A DNA stretch of 64,000 nucleotides, taken from the NCBI RefSeq assembly GCF_000715075.1, contig NC_134082.1:190887948-190951947 (forward strand). Reading direction: 5' to 3'. Source of the DNA: Nicotiana tabacum (lineage: Eukaryota; Streptophyta; Magnoliopsida; Solanales; Solanaceae). The position numbers were made by a program, and so were the translations under genes. Numbering within the stretch: the stretch's first letter is position 1; each line of letters opens with the position of its first letter. Below the pieces are notes generated by a model. It did no database searches. It saw only the letters and a list, made by a program, of their open reading frames with translations, and was not told the DNA's origin. Below, piece by piece: positions 12,645 to 24,945 of the stretch.

Positions 12645-13344
12645 TGTCACAACCCGGATTTCCCACCCTCAGGAGTCGTGATGGTGCCTACTCGTGAAAG
12701 CTAGGCAAGCCAGCTATTAAGGTTCTACACATTAACAATCAACCCAAGCAATTATAAGCAGTAACTATAGCTAAACAAATGAAAAGCGCGGAAGAGTTAA
12801 AATAAATCCAAATACTTCATTACATGCCTACCTACGAATCTGGTGTCACAAATTCACGAACGACTAAGATTTTTACTACAAATACAAGTCTGGAAAGAAA
12901 AGTACAAATGTTCTCGGAATGAAAACAGACAGTAGAAAAGCTAAATAGGGAAGGGGGACTTTAGGCTCTGTAGACGCCAGCAAATCTACCTTGGTCTACC
13001 TGGACTGAAGGCAGCTACCTCAGCTACTCATCGGGTCCGGTATCAAAATCTGCACAAAAGAGTACAGAGTGTAGTATCAGTACAACCGACCCCATGTACT
13101 GAGTGAGTGTCGAGCCTAACCTCGGCGAAGTAGTGACGAGGCTAGGACACGACCATCATATATACCTGTGTAGTTAAATCATATACAAACAGAATCATAA
13201 TAACATGAATCAACAAAATAAGGTGGGAAGGGGACATGATGCGGGGAATATCAGATTCTAACAATAAACCAATAAAGAGGCATAAAAAAGAAGCATAATG
13301 AACATCATATCTATATCAACAAGGACAATGAAATGGTAACGCAT

Positions 13345-13600
13345 GCATGACATCGCCCTTCGTGCTTTTACTCTCGTCCTCACCATATGAAACAACAGAA
13401 AATGACACGACATCACCCTTTGTGCATTATTCCTCACAATATAGGTGCGACATCACCCTTCGTGCATTAACTCTCAAATCATGACACGACATCACCCTTC
13501 TGCATTAACAATCATAATATCGGTACGACATCACCCTTCGTGCATTATACTCACTCACAATATCATGCACGACATCACCCTTCGTGCTTTACACTCTTCC
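13345..13600 (-). repeat. Tandem repeat in Tekay-1 LTR, unit about 40-55 bp, six copies
   Basis: Six copies of ACGACATCACCCTTCGTGC separated by variable AT-rich spacers. The core can fold: GCACGA pairs with TCGTGC around a CATCACCCT loop. Confidence 0.85.
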
Positions 13601-13621
13601 TCACCCAAACAATAGAAACAA

Positions 13622-13694
13622 TACGTCCCAGCAAGGGAATCAACAATAATTTCCCGGCAAGGGAATCAACAATAACATCCCGGCAAGGGATTCA
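13622..13694 (-). repeat. Tandem repeat in Tekay-1 LTR, unit about 28-30 bp, three copies
   Basis: Three adjacent copies of a phrase built on CCCGGCAAGGGAATCAACA, directly after the other tandem repeat. Confidence 0.85.
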
Positions 13695-14518
13695 GCTATA
13701 ACCAATCTCGTTTTCAACAATCACTTTACAAAATGAAACTTAACTTGAGCCAATACTCAATAATAGTCAATTACCAAGAAACTTCATAATCTTTGTTCAA
13801 CATTAATAATCATCAATTTGAGCATGATCGATATATAATAGAGTCACAACAATCATGATATAAGACCCACGGGCATGCTTGACACCAACGTATAGATATT
13901 CGTCACCACACTTATACGTCGTACTCGATACTAACACATAGCAAATAGACCATAACTCATATTTCCTCAAGCTAAGGTTAGGCCAAACACTTACCTCGAT
14001 TCCACGGATAAGATTAAGCCTCAACTACCGCTCTACCTCTCAGTTCCACTTCCAATTCGCTTGTATCTAGTCACAAGTTACTTAATAACATTAATAAATG
14101 CTAAATAAACCAATTCTAATGCATGAAAATAGATTTCCCATTATTTTTTCCAAAAAGTCAAAAACCAACCCCGGGCTCGCTTGGTCAAACTCTGAAGTTC
14201 GAACCAAAACCCGATCACCCATTCATTCACGAACTTAAATATGCAATTAGTTTTGAAATAGGACCTCAAATTGAGGTCTAAATCCCCAAAATTTGAAAAT
14301 CCTAACTTCTACCCAAAACACCTAATTTCCCATGAAAACCCCTAGATTTTGAAGTGAAAGCATGTAAAATGATGCTATGATTGAAGAAAATAAGTTAGAA
14401 ATCGTTTACCTATGATTTGGGGAAGAACTCTCTTCAAGAAAATCGCCTATGGGAGTTTTAGGTTTGAAAAATTGAAAGAATAAGTTGAAATCCCGTCAAA
14501 ATCCCACTTAACAGGTGT

Positions 14519-14760
14519 CAGATGTCGCAATTGTGACCAGGGGTTCGCAATTGCAAACCCTTTGAAATCCTGTCATCTTCGCATTTGTGAAGGAATAGTC
14601 GCATTTGCGATAAAGGGAGTTCGCATTTCCCAGCCCCGAGGTCGCAATTGCGATGAAGGCCTGCCCAGGCTTGGTTCTCGATTGTGATACTTTGATCTCA
14701 TTTCCCAAGCCTGACCACTTCGGAAATGAGAAGCCTGATCTCGCAATTGCGAGATCAGAG
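14519..14760 (-). repeat. Cluster of TCGCAATTGCGA-type palindromes in Tekay-1 LTR
   Basis: About eight variants of a self-complementary word (TCGCAATTGCGA, TTCGCAATTGCAAA, TCGCATTTGCGA, TTCGCATTT) spaced about 20-45 nt apart. The last, near 14735-14755, is extended to CTGATCTCGCAATTGCGAGATCAG-like symmetry. See findings for the parallel in other LTR families. Confidence 0.85.
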
Positions 14761-15503
14761 GCCTGGGCAAAAATACCAGATGCCAGCTGAAATTTTACCA
14801 AGTCCAATTCACTCTGTGGCCTATCCAAAACTCACCCGAGCCCTCGAGGCTCCAAATCAAACATGCACGCAAGTCTAAAAACATCATACGGACTTTCTCG
14901 TGTGATCAAATCATCAAAATAATATCAACAACTACGAATTTAACCCCAAATTTATGAAATCACTTAAGAACATTGAAATTTCCCATTTTCTCAACTAAAG
15001 GTCCAATTTATACCAAACTAACTCCGATTCTTACCAAATTTCACAGATTCAACTTAATTATTATTTTAAACCTGTACCAGGCTCCGGAACTAACATACGA
15101 GACCGATACAATCAAGAACACGCAACATTTCATTTCATTTCAAAAAACCTTTATATTTTCTAGCAAACAATTTTCTTTAAAAATTCTTTTCTTGGACTAG
15201 GGACCTCGGAATTCGATTCCGGGTATACACCTAAGTCCCATATTTTACTATGGACCCTATGGGACCATCAAATTACGGGTCCGAGTCTGTTTACCAAGAA
15301 TGTTGACCTTGAACGTTGACCAAATTCAACTTTAATCAATTTTAAAGGCCAATTTCATTATTTTTCTTAAATTTCACATAAAAGCTTTCTGGAAACGTGC
15401 TCGGACTGCGCACGCAAATCGAGGTAAGATAAAATAAGGCTTTTAAGGCCTCGAAACACAGTTTTGACTTCTAAAACAAGAGATGACCTTTAGGGTCATA
15501 ACA

Positions 15504-15521
15504 TTCTCCACCTCTAAATAA
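15504..15521 (-). other. Polypurine tract of Tekay-1
   Basis: On the minus strand a purine-rich run (AGAGGTGGAGAA) directly precedes the LTR start TGTTATGACCC. This is the expected plus-strand primer site. Confidence 0.7.
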
Positions 15522-15539
15522 GCGTTCGTCCTTGAGCAG

Positions 15540-18199
15540 ACATAGAAAAGTACCTGAGTCGGTGAAAAGATGAGGATAATGGCTCCGCATATCGGATTCG
15601 GACCCCAGGTCGCTGCCTTAACAGGCTGACCTCTCCACTGCACACGAACTGAAGGAAAATTCTTCGATCTCAACTGACAAACCTGCCGGTCTAGAATAGC
15701 CATTGACTCTTTATCATAGGTCAAGTACTTGTCCAACTGGACAGTGCTAAAGTCTAACATGTGGGATGGATCGACGTGATACTTCCGAAGCATGGACACA
15801 TGAAAACTGGATGCACTGCTGATAAACTCGGTGGCAACGCAAGATTGTAAGACACCTCTCCCACTCGATCAAGAATCTCAAAAGGACCGATGAATCTAGG
15901 GCTTAGCTTGCCCTTCTTCCCAAATCTCATCACGCCCTTCATGGGCAACACCCAAAGCAACAATCGCTCCCCGATCATGAATGCCACATCGCAAACCTTG
16001 TGGTCTGCATAACTCTTTTGCCTGTACTGAGCTGTACGAAGCCTATCTTGATGATCCTAACCTTATCTAAGGAATCCTGAAATAAATCTGTACCTAACAG
16101 CCGAGCCTCTCCCGGCTCAAACCATCCAACCGGCGACCGACACTGCCTACCATATAATGCCTCATAGGGAGCCATCTGGATGCTTGACTGGTAACTATTG
16201 TTGTAGGCAAATTCTGCTAATGGCAAGAACTGATCCCACAAACCTCCAAAGTCAATAACATATGCTCAGAGCATATCCTCCAAAATCTGAATAGTACGCT
16301 CGGACTGTCCGTCCGTCTGAGGATGAAATGTTATGCTCAATTCGACCTGAGTACCCAACTCACACTGAACTGCCTTTCAGAAATGTAAGGTAAACTGTGT
16401 ACCTCGGTCAGAAATAATAGACACGGGCACACCATGAAGACGAAAAATCTCCCGGATATAAATCTCTACCAACCGCTCCGAAGAATAGGAAACTACCACA
16501 GGAATGAAATGCACTGACTTAGTTAGCTATCCACAATAACCCATACCGCATCGAACTTCCTCTGAGTCCATGGGAGTCCAACAACGAAATCCATAGTGAT
16601 ACGCTCCCACTTCCACTCAGGAATCTCAATCTTCTGGAACAACCCACCAGGTCTCTGATGCTCGTACTTTACCTGCTAACAATTCAAACACCGAGCTACA
16701 TATGCAACAATATCCCTCTTCATCCTCATCCACCAACAATGCTGCCGCAAGTCCCGATACATCTTAACGGCGCCCGGATGAATGGAATACCGGGAACTCT
16801 GGGCCTCCTCTAGAATCAACTCACGAAGTCCATCCACATTAGGCACACAAATACGACCCTGCATCCTCAACACCCCATCATCTCCAACTGTGACCTTCTT
16901 GGCACCTCTGTGCCGCACTGTGTCTGTAAGGACAAGCAAATGAGGATCATTATACTATTGATCTCTGATACGCTCAAATAATGAAGAACAAGCGACGGTG
17001 CAAGCTAGCACATGGCTGGGCTCTGAAACATCTAACCTCACAAATTGATTGGCTAAGGCCTGGACATCCAAAGCAAGTGGTCTCTTACCGACCGTAATAT
17101 ATGCAAGACTGGCCATACTGGCTGACTTCCTACTCAAAGCATCGGCCACTACATTGGCCTTCCTCGAATGATACAAGATGGTGATATCATAGTCTTTCAA
17201 TAGCTCCAACCACCTTCTCTGCCTCAAATTTAGCTCCTTCTGCTTGAACAAGTATTGCAAACTTTTGTGATCCGTGAACACCGCACACGACATGCCATAT
17301 AAATAATGCCTCCAAATCTTAAGTGCGTGAACAATGGTTGCTAGCTCCAAATCATGAACTAGATAATTCTTCTCGTGGATCTTCAACTGTCGTGAAGCAT
17401 ATGCAATAACAATGCCATTCTGCATCAACACCACACCAACTCCAATACAAGATGCATCACAATACACTGTATATGGCCCTGAACCTGTAGGAAATACCAA
17501 CACTGGCGCCGTAGTCAAAGTTGTCTTGAGCATTTGAAAGCTTGCCTCACACTCGTTCGACCACCTGAACTAGGCACCCTTCTGGGTCAACCTAGTCATC
17601 GAGGCTGTTATAGATGAAAACCCCTCCACAAACCGACGGTAATGGCCTGCCAAACCCAAGAAACTCCGGATCTATGTAGCTGATATGGGTCTAGGTCAGT
17701 CCTTGACTGCCGCAATCTTCTTAGGATCCACCTGAATACCCTCTACTGATACCACATGACCCAAGAATGCAACTGATCTCAACCAAAACTCACATTTCGA
17801 AAACTTAGCATATAATTGACTATCCCTCAGAGTCTGGAGAACGACTCAAAGATGCTACTCATGCTCCTCCCGGCTACGGGAATAGATCAAAATATCATCA
17901 ATGAAGACAATCATGAAGGAATCTAAATAAGTCTTGAACGCTCGGTTCATCAAATCCATGAAAGCTGCAGAGGCATTTGTCAACCTAAATGACATCACTA
18001 AGAACTCATAATTCTCGTACCGAGTGCGAAAAGCTATCTTAGGGACATCGGATGTCCTATTCCTCAACTGATGGTATCCACATCTTAAATCAATCTTCGA
18101 AAACACTTTGGAACCCTGAAGATGATCAAACAAATCATCAATCCTCGATAATGGATACTTATTCTTGATTGTAACCTTGTTCAATTGTCGATAGTCTAT
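15540..18199 (-). pseudogene. Tekay-1 pol, 3' portion: RT, RNase H, integrase, chromodomain-like tail
   Basis: Minus strand, so the protein runs from high to low coordinates. RT (about 17855-18194) shows VTIKNKYPL, the first catalytic Asp in [12 protein letters not shown] and the [10 protein letters not shown] box. One conserved Gly is Arg in MSFRLTNAS. RNase H (16955-17533) has [24 protein letters not shown] and VVADALSRK. Integrase has a zinc region (HPGAVKMYRDLRQHCWW, ARCLNC), a core with SDRGTQFT near 16400 and an Asp-Gly-Gln-Ser-Glu stretch near 16310, then a C-terminal part (KLSPRFIGPFEIL) and the chromodomain-like tail (SVRVQWRGQPV near 15640). Several stops and frameshifts interrupt it, so it is dead. 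The Athila insertion lies just upstream of the Tyr-Arg-Gln-Leu-Asn motif. Confidence 0.9.
18195..18199. other. Target-site duplication of Athila, left copy (TCTAT)
   Basis: TCTAT at 18195-18199 and again at 32629-32633 flank the Athila element. Merging the two flanks restores continuity of the Tekay-1 RT motif, which fixes both borders to the base. Confidence 0.9.
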
Positions 18200-18407
18200 T
18201 AATAACTAGGGATTTTGACGCATTTTATGCTCCTTCTTGCTTGCGCTTTGATTATAAATTCATACAAAACAATCCAAAAGGCTCATAAGTTGTACTTGAT
18301 TGCAGGTTTGATCAACAAAGTGACAAGATGTTAAAGATCAGCTCAAAAGGAGTGAAACTTGCACAAGTACCAAAGACAAGACAAACTCAGGAAAATAGGT
18401 ACTTTGT

Positions 18408-18730
18408 GCGGTCTGCACTAGAGAGGTTCAGAGATTTAGCATTTCAGGCTTCGAAGCAGTGCGGCCGCACTACAATTTTGAGCGGTCCGCGGTGGACCTC
18501 TGCGTCTGCACTCCCATTCTGTGCGGTCCGCGGAGACAAGGTTCAGAGAGATGCCAAGTTCAGAGGTTCAAGCCTGTGCGATCCGCGGTCGAGTTTGTGA
18601 GGACCGCGCTAGAAGCCTCCGTGGCCGCAATCCATTTTGTGCGGTCCGTGGAGCCTGGGTTCAGAGAGTCAAGATTGCAAGTTCAAGAGCCTAGTGCAGC
18701 CGCACACCATTTTGTGCGGTCCGCACTAAC
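18408..18730 (+). repeat. Palindrome cluster in Athila 5' LTR (GTGCGGCCGCAC / GTGCGGTCCGCAC)
   Basis: Repeated self-complementary words such as GTGCGGCCGCACT and GCGGTCCGC, commonly in pairs joined by a cattttgt-type spacer. They end about 40 nt upstream of the LTR TATA box. The 3' LTR copy is at about 31295-31638. Confidence 0.85.
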
Positions 18731-18767
18731 CCCGCCGGGGCAATTTTGTCCAGTTTTTCCAGCTTAA

Positions 18768-18776
18768 TATAAATAG
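18768..18776 (+). promoter_or_regulatory. TATA box of Athila 5' LTR
   Basis: TATAAATAG followed by AACC; the identical site in the 3' LTR is at 31678-31686. It would place the transcription start near 18800. Confidence 0.75.
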
Positions 18777-19724
18777 AACCTTTTTCCATTTTTAGGGCAT
18801 CAGATATTATCAGACGTTAGTTGCGCTCGTGAGAAGACTTTTCTTTGCCATTTTGGGCATTTTTACTTAGTTTTTATCATTAAATCTTTGTATTTACCTT
18901 AGCAATTAATTAATATGTCTTTATCTTCATCTATTTCTTTGTTTTTCTCTTCAAGCATGAGTAGCTAGACCCATTAGCTAGGGTTGTGGCTCAACCCTAG
19001 TATGGGTAATTGATGGGTGTTGTGATTTAAGGTTAGATTGACTATGAGTGTTTGTTATTTGGGTCAATTTCATGGTTTAATCTATGAATTAGTGTTTGCA
19101 AACACTAGTTTGTGCTAAGTTAACTTGGGTTCTTCTTGAGAAAGAGAGCCTAAGTCTCCGAAATGGACCCAACAAGGAATTGGGATGGACTCAAGAGAAT
19201 TGATAGCCCCAATTAAAAGGTTAAACCTCGAGAGAGTAATACCCGACTTGAACCCCAGTTGCTTGAGCAAATTTGCCTACCCTATTGGTCTTGAGAAAGT
19301 CAATTGGGCAAAATCACTCTCTCTACTGAGAGGTGTGAGAGTGGATAAAATTGTGCAACGGTTATCGCATATTCCCCAATCATGTCGATCATTCTTTAGG
19401 TTCAATTACCCGTTAATTGGCCACCTAGGAGGATGCCACTACCTTAGTGCCTTTTAAACTATTAGATACAACTTGTAGCAATTTACTCGTAGTTAATCTA
19501 GTAGCAATTATAATTTGTAGTTTGATAATAGTAGAATATAAAGAAAACCCAAAAATGATTAGAAGTGATATTTGGAACAAATACGCAATTTCAACCTAAA
19601 TAGATACTCGACTCCATTCCTATCTCTATGTGGAAATCGATCCCGACCCACAAATCGGGTAAAAGACATTGCGACCCTCTCTTCCTACTTTTTAGTAGTG
19701 TGGAGTAGGCTGCAATTAACCTTT

Positions 19725-19742
19725 TGGCACCATTGCCGGGGA
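19725..19742 (+). other. Primer binding site of Athila
   Basis: TGGCACCATTGCCGGGGA, 6 nt after the LTR end. This is the Athila-type primer site (reported as tRNA-Asp complementary), with A in place of G at two positions relative to the usual form. Confidence 0.8.
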
Positions 19743-19838
19743 GCTAACGGTTTTGGCTATCAATTTAGTTAGTTTTGTGTATTGTTTTTCTTTCCTTCTT
19801 TGTTACTTACTTGTTTGTGTCACTACTCAGGTACCAAC

Positions 19839-22284
19839 ATGGCTTTAAACAATGCTAATGACCCTTTTGGAAACGTGATAGCGGGGGAGGAGGTAGATGA
19901 TCTTGAGCAAGATGAGGTGCCTCTTGCACCTCAAGGACAACGTAGAGGCCGCTATGCCAATGCGAATCCAAATGACAATATTCCAGACCCTCCTCCGCCA
20001 CCTCCAAGAGTGGCTCCCAGAGTGCTTCCGAACCAGGGTTATGCAAGTGCTATTGTCCCACCCAAAATCCGGGCGGGCAACTTTCAGATAACCAATATGA
20101 TGTTGACCTTACTTGAGCAACGTGGGTGCTTCACGGGCGCTGCGAATCAAAATGCCTACAAACATCTCAAGGGGTTTGTAGATACATGTTGGTGGAGCAA
20201 GCAAACGAATGTATCCAAAGATGCGCTGAGATTGAGACTTTTCCCGTTATCACCTTTAGGGGAAGGCATTAGACTGGCTCGAGAGACACCCTAACCATTC
20301 CATCACAACTTGGGACGAGTTGGCGGATAAGTTTATTTCCAAATTCTTCTTTTCTAGTCATATGGCGGCACTTCGAGATGAAATGTTAGCCTTCAAGCAA
20401 GAGCCAACGGAACCTTTGCATGAGATTTGGGAGCGGTATAGATCGATGGTGAAGGAACGCCCAAATAATAATATGACCGAGGCCATGATCCAACAAACCT
20501 TATACCGGGGCATAAATACAACAAATCAATGCATTGTTAACCAATTGGACAGGGGTAATTTTATGATGTTTCTTATGATGAGGCATGTGATGTAGTTGAT
20601 GAAATGGCGGACACTTCTTCAGCATGGCAGAGTAGAGCAAATGTGCCTCAAGGTGACCCTACGGTTATCCATTTGCACAAGGAATTACATGATCACGAGC
20701 AAGTGATAGCTGAGCTTACTACTACTATGAACCAATTGGATAAGGCGTAGTTGCAACAAGTTCAGAATCCTCGCCAAGTGAATGCCATAAAGGGTGTTAG
20801 TATGCTTGTCAACAAGAGAAGGCAAAGGTGGCAACAAAATCAAGGGAATTCTGAGCAATATGATGATACATGTGATGGGTTTTAAAATGATGCTTATGAT
20901 GATCAAAGTGAAGAGGTACAATATGTCAACAACTATCAAGGCAATAGAGGCAACTCTTCAAACCAACAATGGCGACCCCAAGGAAATTGGGGAAATCAAC
21001 AACAAGGTAGTGGTAATTGGAACAACAACAACCAAAACAATAATTGGGGTAATCAAAACAACAACCAATGCAATTGGAATGTAAATAACAACAATTGGGG
21101 CAACAATAACAATCAAGGCGGGTGGAACAATAACAGAAACTAAGGCAACCGGGGGAAAGGCTTTCAAAGTCCCCCAATGTACCAACAACCGAACAATCTA
21201 CCCCCTTTCCCTTCTCAAGGTCCTAGTTCTTCTGATAATGATATGGGTAGAATTGAAATGATGTTCGAGCAGATGATGAAGAGGAATGTGGATTCTGATG
21301 CACAGTTAGCTTCTCACAACACCTCTATCCGAAACTTGGAGGTGCAATTAGGCCAATCTCTCAGTCATTGAATACTCACCCGAAGGGTGCTCTACCAAGT
21401 GATACGGAGTGAACCCAAAGGGTGGGAACAATCATGTTATGGAGGTCACAACAAGATGTGGGAGAGGCAGTGATGTAAATGCCTCTAAGCAAAAGCAAGT
21501 TGTGGATGATGATGTTGAGTTGCAAGATGACGAAGTCCCTTTGGTAGTTGAAAATGTGGTTGATGAAAATGTGAACAATGAAGTGAGGATTAATATTCAA
21601 GAAGTCGAGGTGGAAACCTAAAATGATGTGAACCCGTCTAGGGAACACATAATTGACATGCCGGAGCCGGTTGTGCCAAAAGCCAAGGCTCCTTTGCCAA
21701 GGCCACCTCCACCTTATCCTCAAAGGCTCGCGAAGTAGAAGAATGATAATCAGTTTAAAAAGTTCATTGACATGATGAAGAGCTTATCTATTAATGTGCC
21801 TTCGGTGGAGGCACTTGAACAAAGCTCTCAGTCATTGAATACTCACCCGAAGGGTGCTCTACCAAGTGATACGGAGTGAACCCAAAGGGTAGGAATAATC
21901 ATGTTATGGCGGTCACAACAAGAAGTGGGAGAGGCAGTGATATGAATGCCTCTAAGTAAAAGAAAGTCGTGGATGATGATGTTGAGTTGCAACATGATGA
22001 AGTCCCTTTGGTAGTTAAAGATGTGGTTGATGAAAATGTGAACAATGAAGTGAGGATTGATATTCAAGAAGTCGATGTGGAAATCCAAAATGATGTGAAC
22101 CCGTCTAGGGAATACATAATTGACATGCGGAGCTGGTTGTGCCAAAAGCCAAGGCTCCTTTGCCAAGCCCACCTCCACCTTATCAGGCTCGTGAAGCAAA
22201 AGAATGATAATTAGTTTAAAAAGTTCATTGACATGATGAAGAGCTTATCTATTAATGTGCCTTTGGTGGAGGCACTTGAACAAA
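19839..22284 (+). pseudogene. Athila gag (frameshifted, with internal tandem duplication)
   Basis: Capsid protein of the element. ATG at 19839, 13 nt after a possible 3' splice site (CACTACTCAG). The N-terminal segment has a proline run, then KIRAGNFQI and a gag core split by a one-base frameshift near 20275 between LFPLSPLGEGIR and HPNHSITTWDELADKF. A stop at 20593-20595 and others follow. Around 20935-21140 the frame with best continuity is strongly Asn/Gln/Gly/Trp-rich, a low-complexity nucleocapsid-like tail. The region after 21358 is a 467-bp tandem duplication. No CCHC knuckle was seen, and the low-complexity tail may take that role. The protein is non-functional as it stands. Confidence 0.85.
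21358..22284 (+). repeat. Tandem duplication of about 467 bp inside Athila gag-pro
   Basis: Unit 1 (21358-21824) and unit 2 (21825-22284) both start CTCTCAGTCATTGAATACTC and both end with GAGGCACTTGAACAAA. They differ by scattered substitutions and small deletions, so the duplication is not very recent. Both units carry stops. Confidence 0.93.
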
Positions 22285-23195
22285 TACCAGGTTATGCAAA
22301 ATTCATGAAAGACTTGGTTACAAAGAAGCATTCTATGGATTGTGAAACTATAAAGATGACTCGCCAAGTTAGTGCTATAGTGCATTCAATGGCCCCGAAG
22401 CTTGAAGATCCCGGTGCTTTCACCATTCCTTGCACCATTGGGAGTGCGGACTTCGCAAAAGCTCTATGTGACTTTGGGAGCTAGTATCAATTTGATGTCA
22501 TACTCGGTTTTCAAAACTTTGGGTATCGGGCAACCTAGACCAACTTCAACGAGACTTCAAATGGTGGACCGATTGATGAAGCAACCTTTGGTCATTATTG
22601 ATGACGTGCTTGTCCTCGTGGACAAATTCATTTTGCCGGCCGACTTTGTCATTTTGGATTGTGAAGTAGACTATGAGGTTCCTACTATCTTGGGTAGACC
22701 TTTCCTTGCAACGGGGGAGGAATTGGTTGATGTTGAAGCGGTTGAGCTCACTTTCCGAGTGGGTGATGAAAAGGTAGTTTTCCATGTTTGCAAGTCTATG
22801 AAGAAATCCAATAGCACTGAGGTGTGCTCATTTGTAGACCTTCTCACAGCTGTGATTGTGGATGATACTAGTGTTATGATCAACGTGAAGGATCCTCTTG
22901 AGGCTGTGATATTAAATCTTGATGTCAATGAGGATGCAAGTAGGGTGGAGTGCGTGAATGCCTTACATGGGATGGGCTCTTATTCTTATGATCCTAGAAA
23001 ATTGTCTTTGGATCTTCAAAACCGAAAAACTCCAACAACAAAACCATCAATTGAGGAGCCACCGGTGTTGGAATTGAAACCACTTCCTCCACACCTCAGG
23101 TATGAATTCTTGGGCTCAAACTCTACTTTACCAGTTATTCTTTCATCCTGCCTTACTAACATACAGGTTGAGGCCACTTTGGCGGTGCTTTAAAA
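22285..23195 (+). pseudogene. Athila protease region
   Basis: Aspartic protease that matures the polyprotein. Upstream residues are PGYAKFMKDLVTKK, then FTIPCTIG. The catalytic motif (family form D-x-G-A) is broken by a one-base frameshift near 22470, in the middle of the codons for Asp and Gly. The remainder is open as a 263-codon reading at 22402-23193, with SINLMSYSVFKTLG, the hydrophobic flap region (VDKFILPADFVILD) and the second conserved box TILGRPFLATG. The end is a stop at 23191-23193. Because the break falls in the active site, no active protease is expected from either frame. Confidence 0.85.
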
Positions 23196-24945
23196 GCAAA
23201 AAAGGGCAATTGGATAGACTATAGCTGACATTCGGGGAATAAGCCTCGCATTTTGTATGCACAAAATTATCTTGGAGGATGATGCAAAGCCTTCCTTGGA
23301 TCATCAAAGAAGATTGAACGGGGCTATGCAAGAAGTGGTGAAGAAAGAAGTGATCAAATAGTTGGATGCCGGGGTTGTGTACCCCATTTCTGATAGCTCA
23401 TGGACTTCTCCGGTGCAATGTGTACCGACGAAGGGTGGTATGACTGTGGTGACCAATGACAATTATGAACTTATTCCTACTCGGACAGTCACAGGTTGGA
23501 GGGTTTGCATGGACTACCGGAAGCTAAACAAGGTGACCCAAAAGGACCATTTTCCATTGCCATTCCTTGACCAAATGCTTGATCGTCTCGTGGGGCGTGC
23601 TTTTTTTTATTGCTTTTTGTATGGGTACTCGGGGTATAATCAAATCTTAATTGCCCTGGAGGACTAAGAGAAGACCACCTTTACTTGTCCGTATGGAACC
23701 TTCGCTTTCTCTCGGATGTCGTTCGGATTGTGTAATGCTCCGGCGACATTCCAAAGATGCATGATGGCTATTTTCACCGACATGGTGGAAGATATATTGG
23801 AGGCCTTCATGGATGATTTCATTGTGGTTGGTGATTCTTTGAAGAATGTTTGAGAAATTTGGATAGAGTATTGGCCCGATGTGAAGACACAAACCTCGTA
23901 CTCAATTAGGAAAAATGCCATTTCATGGTTAAAGAGGGTATAGTGTTGGGTCACAAAATTTCAAAGCATGGAATTGAAGTTGACAAAGCCAAGATAAAGG
24001 TGATTTCAAGGCTTCCTCCCCCCATTTCCGTCAAGGGGGTGAGGAGTTTTCTGGGGCACGCGGGGTTCTACCGAAGGTTTATAAAAGATTTTTCAAAGGT
24101 GGTAAACCCCTTGTGCAAGCTAATAGAAAAGGATGCAAAGTTGTGTTCGATGAGGGATGTATGCAAGCATTTGAGCGTCTCAAGCTTAAGTTGACCACTA
24201 CCCCAATCATTACCGCACCAAATTGGAGCTTGCCTTTCGAGCTCATGTGTGACGCAAGTGACGTTGCGGTTAGGGCTGTCTTGGGTCAAAAGGTTAACAA
24301 GATGCTTCATCCGTTGTACTACGCAAGCAAGACCATGAATGAGGCTCAAAGAAACTATACAGTCACCAAGAAAGAGTTGTTGGCTATAGTATTTGCAATG
24401 GAAAAGTTTCGGCCATATCTTATGGGGGCCAAGGTCATAGTGCACACCGATCATGCCGCTCTTAGGTATTTGATTACAAAGAAAGACTCCAAGGCAAGAT
24501 TGATGCGATGGGTATTACTACTTCAAGAGTTTGATCTAGAAATTATGGACCAGAAAGTTAGTGAGAACCAAGTGGCGGACCACTTGTCCCATTTGGAGGA
24601 GGAGTGGAGTCCTTGTGATGGCCTTGAGATCAATGATTCATTTCTCGACGAACAAATCATTGCGGTGTCAATGAATGATATTCCATGGTTTGCCTATGTT
24701 GCCAATTACCTTGTGACTGGAGTAATCCCGTGTGAGCTCTCTTCTAACCAAAGGAAGAAGCTCAAGCGGGATAGTTTGGATTTCTATTGGGATGAGCCAT
24801 ACTTGTTCAAGATTTGCACGGATGGTGTGATTTGTAGATGTGTCCCGAAGGAAGAACAATTGAGTATCTTAGAGGCTTGCCATTCTTCACCTTATGGTGG
24901 CCATCACGGTGGGGTGAGGACCGCCTCGAAAGTTCTTAGTTATTG
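23196..24945 (+). pseudogene. Athila reverse transcriptase and RNase H
   Basis: RT begins with KEVIK then a stop, DAGVVYPISDSSW, WRVCMDYRKLNKVTQKDHFP and the fingers/palm. In motif A the catalytic Asp codon is TAT (Tyr) at 23620-23622, in CFLYGYSGYNQ. A stop follows at 23665-23667. The second catalytic box reads FMDDFIVVGDS near 23810. A stop near 23850 and a frameshift lead to [16 protein letters not shown] and [15 protein letters not shown] (connection). RNase H is in another frame from 24113: [44 protein letters not shown] and [10 protein letters not shown]. The element cannot reverse transcribe on its own. Confidence 0.9.

Larger units (their letters stand above)
12645..15503 (-). repeat. 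3' LTR of Tekay-1 (2859 bp)
   Basis: The plus strand begins TGTCACAACCCGG and ends GGGTCATAACA, so on the minus strand it starts TGTTATGACCC and ends GGGTTGTGACA. These TG...CA ends with GACCC-type borders are usual for Tekay/Del LTRs. It holds two tandem repeat tracts and a palindrome cluster (listed separately). The unusual length for an LTR is typical of this lineage. Confidence 0.85.
18200..19718 (+). repeat. 5' LTR of Athila (1519 bp)
   Basis: Matches 31092-32628 along its whole length. The start TAATAACTAGG corresponds to TGATAACTAAGG in the 3' LTR, so the terminal TG has mutated to TA. The end GGCTGCAATTA corresponds to GGCTGTGATCA. It contains a TATA box TATAAATAG at 18768-18776 about 40 nt after a palindrome cluster. 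Confidence 0.92.
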
